In this document: positions 60,740 to 64,000 of the stretch, piece by piece
Layout of the letters: each line of letters opens with the position of its first letter
Position numbering within the stretch: position 1 is the first letter of the stretch
Assembly (NCBI RefSeq): GCF_002266435.3
Contig: NZ_CP029426.2
Coordinates: 1,642,001-1,706,000, forward strand
Direction: 5' to 3'
DNA: 64,000 bases
Source: Bradyrhizobium amphicarpaeae
GTDB taxonomy: Bacteria; Pseudomonadota; Alphaproteobacteria; Rhizobiales; Xanthobacteraceae
The notes under the pieces: generated by a model
Databases searched by the model: none
What the model was told of the DNA's origin: nothing
What the model saw: only the letters and a program-made list of their open reading frames with translations
Program-made: the position numbers and the translations under genes

Positions 60740-61178
60740 TCCGAGCCCACTGGCAAAGAACTACAAATATGGGTTGAGGTTAACCTCAGGAAACCCAGAA
60801 AGAAAGATGCCAAAAGTTCCGGCATTTTGAAGCATCGAGCACCCGGATTGTCCCGTCTTGCCGATGAAGGTGCCAATTGGGGCACTGTCCTAGCCAACGT
60901 CGTCTACGTCAATCCTTGCTTTTGGCTAGGGCAATGACCGTAGTTTGTGGATTCCGGACGAATACGGGGGCCTCAGCTGTCGCGGTGGGCTCGGCGCAAT
61001 CTTCGGTCTCGTGCGCGTAAGAGCCCTCGATCGCCTTCAGACGACAGTTCCGCGAAACGCAAAGAGGCCCGCTGCCAAATGGCCGCGGACCCCGAGGTCG
61101 TTCCAGATCGGCGCGACGTCACGCCTCATCAGGCGATGCGATCAGGATGGATCGTTATCGCGCTTTCCGGATCATGCT
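60740..61178. other. Intergenic gap with a palindrome, no gene
   Basis: These 439 bp have no supported gene. GAGGTTAACCTC (60776-60787) is a perfect 12-bp palindrome about 37 bp upstream of the small membrane gene, flanked by GGGTT and AAACCC, which extend the symmetry loosely. It is a candidate operator. The TTAACC core also occurs upstream of the first EPS operon. Confidence 0.4.
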
Positions 61179-63410
61179 TCAGGCATGCTCGACGTAGTAA
61201 CTGTTGTGGTGCTTGCCCTTGTACGCCTCGATGCGCTTGAGCATCTTCGGGTTGGCGCGGTTGAGCACGGCGCCGAGCAATTTCTTCTGCAGGACTTCCG
61301 ATCCGGAAATCGATTCCTGAAGAGCGCTTCGTGTCGTCTGCCCCCATTCGATCACGTAGACCATGGCGTCGATCAGGAAGCTGACGGCCTTTGCATCCGC
61401 CACCGGCATCACCGGCGCGAGGTCGATCACGATGTACTCATAGTGCTCTTTCAGCACCTTGAGCAGCTCGGCCATCGCCTTCGATCCAATGACGTCGGCC
61501 GAATTGACCATGCGGGAGGCCACGACGGACGGCAGGAAATCAAGCCCCGTCTCCTTGCTTCGCTGCACGTGGTAGCCCAGGCCGGCCGGATCGTTGAGCG
61601 CCTCCACCAGTCCGGTCGTGGCATTCGGCGCGAGCTCGCGCGTGAGCGAGCGCGTGTGCAGGTCGCCGTCGATCAGGACCGTGCGATGCCCGGTGAGGGC
61701 GATCAACTGGGCGAAGTTGGCCGCCACCGTCGTTTTTCCCTCCTTGGGGAGCGACGATACGATGCCGATCACCTTGATCTCGCGGGTCAGGCGCGCAACA
61801 TCGATCGACACCTTGATGTTGCGCAACGTCTCGGCAAACCGCGAGAACGGATGATCGACGACGTAGCGGGACAGGTTGGGCGGACCGGTCTTCGCGGACG
61901 TCGACAACAACGCGCCTGCCTTGGTCGGCGGACGAATGTCGGGCAGGACCCCGAGGCACTTCACGCCGAGCTCATCTTCGACCTCGCCGGGCGTCCGCAA
62001 GACGTCGCTCAGCATTTCACGCCCGAATGCAACGCCAAAGCCGAGGCAGAGGCCGCCCACGAGGCCGCCGACCAGCGCCAGGACGGTACGCGGCGAGCTC
62101 TTGCGATCCGGCTTGTTGGCAGTGCTGATGAGGCGCGACTCGCTGAGCGGAAAGCTCTGATTCTGCGTCGCGCTTTGCAGCTTCTCGAGGAAGTTGTTGT
62201 AGAGATTGCGATAGGTGTCGGCGGCGCTCTCGAGGTCGCGCAACTGGACCTCGGCCTGGCCGGTGTGGCCGGCCTGGGCGACGAGATCCTTTAAGCTCTT
62301 GTCGAGAGAAGCTTCCCGGCTCTTGGCGATCTCGTAGTCGCTGCGATAAGCATCTCCGATCCGATGCAGTTCGTCCGCCATGTTCTTGCGGATTTCATCC
62401 ATCTTGTTGGCCAGATTGACGGCGGCAAGATGGGTCTTGCCGTAACGCTTGGACCAATCGGCATACTGGGCCGCGAGATCGAGATATTGCGCGCGCAGGC
62501 GGGTGATGACCGAGTTGTTGAGAGCGTCGGTCACGGTGGATTGTGCGACATCCTGGTCCGATATCGCGTTGATTCGGTCGAGTTTGGCCTTGGCTTCGGC
62601 CGTCGCCGCCCGCGCTTGAACGAGCTGCGTGTTGAGGTCGGACAATTGCTGTTCGGACATCAGGCCGCGGCTGGTTCCGACGATGTTGTGTTCGGCCTTG
62701 AAGGTCTGCACGGCACGGTCGCTGGCGGTTGCCTGCTCGCTCAGCTCGACGCTGCGCTGCTGAAGCCATTCGGTGGCCCGCTTGGTGGACTGATATTTGG
62801 CTTCCAGCGCGCCGACCAGATAGGCATTGGCGATGGCGTTGACGATCTTGGCGGCCTTGTCGGGGCTCCGGGAGCGATAGTTCAGCGACAGAACATAGGT
62901 CGTCAGCACGCGCTCGGTTCTCAGGTTCTTCTGGACCGCCTCGACCACGGCATGTTCGAGGTGCTCCTGGGACGCCGGCTCGCCGGAGCTGAACAGCGAC
63001 ATGACCTTGCCGAGGACAATGGACAGAAGGCCCGGTTTGGAGCCGTTGAACTCCGGATCGTCAGTCAGCTTCAGGCGACGAACGACCGAAAGGATCAGGT
63101 CGTCCGAATTGATCACCTCGACCTGGCTGTCGACATAGCCTGTGTCGATCAGGGCGCTGTTGGCATTGCTGTCCTTGTCCAGCACCTGGGCCTGGCGCGT
63201 ATCCATCATGATGCGGGCATTGGCCGTGTACATGGGCTGCGCCGTGACCAGATAGAGGATCACCAGAGCGAGCGCAGCACCAGTACAGGCAGCGATGATC
63301 GGCCATTGCCGGCGCAGGACGTCGGTCACGCGCTCGAAGCTGAGGACGGCACCGCCGAATTCGATGCCGAATCGGTGTCCCGACTGGAAATGTTCTCTAG
63401 GCTGATACAT
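61179..63410 (-). CDS. Polysaccharide co-polymerase fused to BY-type tyrosine kinase (ExoP/Wzc-like)
   Basis: This 743-residue inner-membrane protein controls EPS chain length and export. A Wzz-type N-terminal region has its first membrane segment near 37-57 (PIIAACTGAALALVILYLVT), a long periplasmic coiled part (about 100-430) and a second segment at 442-462. The cytoplasmic kinase domain has Walker A SSLPKEGKTT (about 552-561), Walker A' VLIDGDLH (about 578-585) and Walker B YIVIDLAP (659-666). The C-terminus (KGKHHNSYYVEHA) has only two adjacent tyrosines, so the usual tyrosine cluster is short. It reads toward the small membrane gene. The downstream-encoded secreted protein lies just upstream on the same strand. 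Confidence 0.92.
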   Translation of the reverse strand: MYQPREHFQSGHRFGIEFGGAVLSFERVTDVLRRQWPIIAACTGAALALVILYLVTAQPMYTANARIMMDTRQAQVLDKDSNANSALIDTGYVDSQVEVINSDDLILSVVRRLKLTDDPEFNGSKPGLLSIVLGKVMSLFSSGEPASQEHLEHAVVEAVQKNLRTERVLTTYVLSLNYRSRSPDKAAKIVNAIANAYLVGALEAKYQSTKRATEWLQQRSVELSEQATASDRAVQTFKAEHNIVGTSRGLMSEQQLSDLNTQLVQARAATAEAKAKLDRINAISDQDVAQSTVTDALNNSVITRLRAQYLDLAAQYADWSKRYGKTHLAAVNLANKMDEIRKNMADELHRIGDAYRSDYEIAKSREASLDKSLKDLVAQAGHTGQAEVQLRDLESAADTYRNLYNNFLEKLQSATQNQSFPLSESRLISTANKPDRKSSPRTVLALVGGLVGGLCLGFGVAFGREMLSDVLRTPGEVEDELGVKCLGVLPDIRPPTKAGALLSTSAKTGPPNLSRYVVDHPFSRFAETLRNIKVSIDVARLTREIKVIGIVSSLPKEGKTTVAANFAQLIALTGHRTVLIDGDLHTRSLTRELAPNATTGLVEALNDPAGLGYHVQRSKETGLDFLPSVVASRMVNSADVIGSKAMAELLKVLKEHYEYIVIDLAPVMPVADAKAVSFLIDAMVYVIEWGQTTRSALQESISGSEVLQKKLLGAVLNRANPKMLKRIEAYKGKHHNSYYVEHA

Positions 63411-63442
63411 GTGCTAATTCGCTGCCTTTTGACGATCGCTGA

Positions 63443-64000
63443 TCAATTCGGAAGGGGGACGGGCTTGAACGGGTTGGCCAGCTTGGTCTTCCACTCGCCT
63501 TCGAGCAGCGCCCCGCCTCGAGGCGGTTGCGCCGGCCCCTTGTCTTGCGATTGCGCCTGGGCGCCGGAGGCGTCGTCTCCCGCGGCGGCATAGCCTGCCT
63601 GCACGTTGAGATCGCCGATCCGCTGCACGAAATCCCTGATCTTGCGTGCGGCGTCCGGCTTCTTCGACGTGCATCGCCCTTCGGCAATCCTCAGTGCGGC
63701 GCCGATCGACGAGCGATCGGTCGAAGCCGAAGTCGAGATGAGTGTCTGCACGGAAGGCAACACCGACGGGCTCGTGGCGATATAGCTGGAGAGCCGATAT
63801 CTCAGCTTCTCCTTGTCATTGCGCAGCCGCTCCAGGAGCGAGGAGGGCGATTTCACGAATGTGTCGAGTTCGAGCTGCGAGGCACGATCGGAAGATTCGA
63901 CACACTGGGCGCGGCAAGCATCGATAGTTCCGCCCATCAAGGCTGAACCTGCCAAGACGATTGGCAGCCATCGCGATCTCGCAAGACGACGTGTTAGTCC
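63443..64000 (-). CDS. Secreted protein of the second EPS locus (5' end off the right edge)
   Basis: The reverse frame is open to the window edge. Visible residues include TRRLARSRWLPIVLAGSALM, which looks like a signal peptide ending near GGTIDA, then a mature part with CRAQCVESSDRASQLELDTF, helical LLERLRNDKEKLRYRLSSYI, and a Pro-rich C-terminus (PPRGGALLEGEW ... NPFKPVPLPN). It stops 32 bp before the ExoP start and is probably co-transcribed with it. I do not recognise a family. The context suggests a periplasmic or outer-membrane partner in EPS export. A TTG at 63955 is in frame, but the signal peptide suggests a start beyond the edge. Confidence 0.6.
   Translation of the reverse strand, partial: GLTRRLARSRWLPIVLAGSALMGGTIDACRAQCVESSDRASQLELDTFVKSPSSLLERLRNDKEKLRYRLSSYIATSPSVLPSVQTLISTSASTDRSSIGAALRIAEGRCTSKKPDAARKIRDFVQRIGDLNVQAGYAAAGDDASGAQAQSQDKGPAQPPRGGALLEGEWKTKLANPFKPVPLPN

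Noticed and set aside
60945..62294. 449-residue plus-strand frame opposite the ExoP gene
   Set aside because: ExoP has Walker motifs and correct length. The opposite frame is a low-complexity shadow.

Overview
The window looks like a Bradyrhizobium-type alphaproteobacterial chromosome (Rhizobiales). The evidence is the high-GC backbone, the EPS gene repertoire, the DUF5681 and BTLCP proteins, and small secreted proteins of a type I associate with that group. This is family recognition by eye, not a database result. No rRNA, tRNA or CRISPR array was seen.

Region 1 (1-11057, minus strand) is an exopolysaccharide operon transcribed leftward. In order it holds a polyprenyl-phosphate sugar-1-phosphate transferase, an AlgD-like GDP-mannose dehydrogenase, a GT4 glycosyltransferase, a flippase fused to a second glycosyltransferase, a Wzy-like polymerase, a third GT4, a PaaK/CapK-like adenylate-forming protein, and the start of a heparinase II/III-family protein. 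Several genes overlap by 4-20 bp. Region 2 (11227-19267) holds an orphan THI5-like binding protein, a small secreted protein, a methyltransferase, a decayed IS5 transposase, an acyltransferase, and the GDP-sugar genes manC, fcl and gmd. Together these supply GDP-mannose, GDP-fucose and probably GDP-mannuronate. Base composition changes abruptly inside two genes flanking the variable EPS part.

Region 3 (19762-27187, minus strand) is a phage-derived recombination and modification cassette: ParB-methyltransferase, two DUF5681 proteins, YqaJ nuclease, ERF annealase fused to an HNH-like domain, a small membrane protein, a frameshifted BTLCP peptidase, a frameshifted second ERF-HNH copy and a hypothetical gene. 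No integrase or virion gene was seen.

Region 4 (27430-41172) holds a DMT exporter, an MFS transporter and a PCMT-like methyltransferase, divergent from a three-gene NRPS operon: (acyl ligase-PCP-C-A-PCP), (luciferase-like monooxygenase), (C-A-PCP-TE). It should make a small acylated dipeptide. The second residue is probably glycine. The first A domain after the loading unit lacks the usual alpha-amine-binding Asp.

Region 5 (41640-56164) has a decayed LuxR-type regulator, then a 4361-residue secreted RTX/VCBS protein built from four nested super-repeats of about 620-770 residues. No type I secretion genes are in the window.

Region 6 (56443-64000) has small genes, a metallophosphatase, and a second EPS locus: a second sugar-phosphate transferase, a small membrane protein, an ExoP-like co-polymerase/BY-kinase and a secreted protein cut by the window edge.
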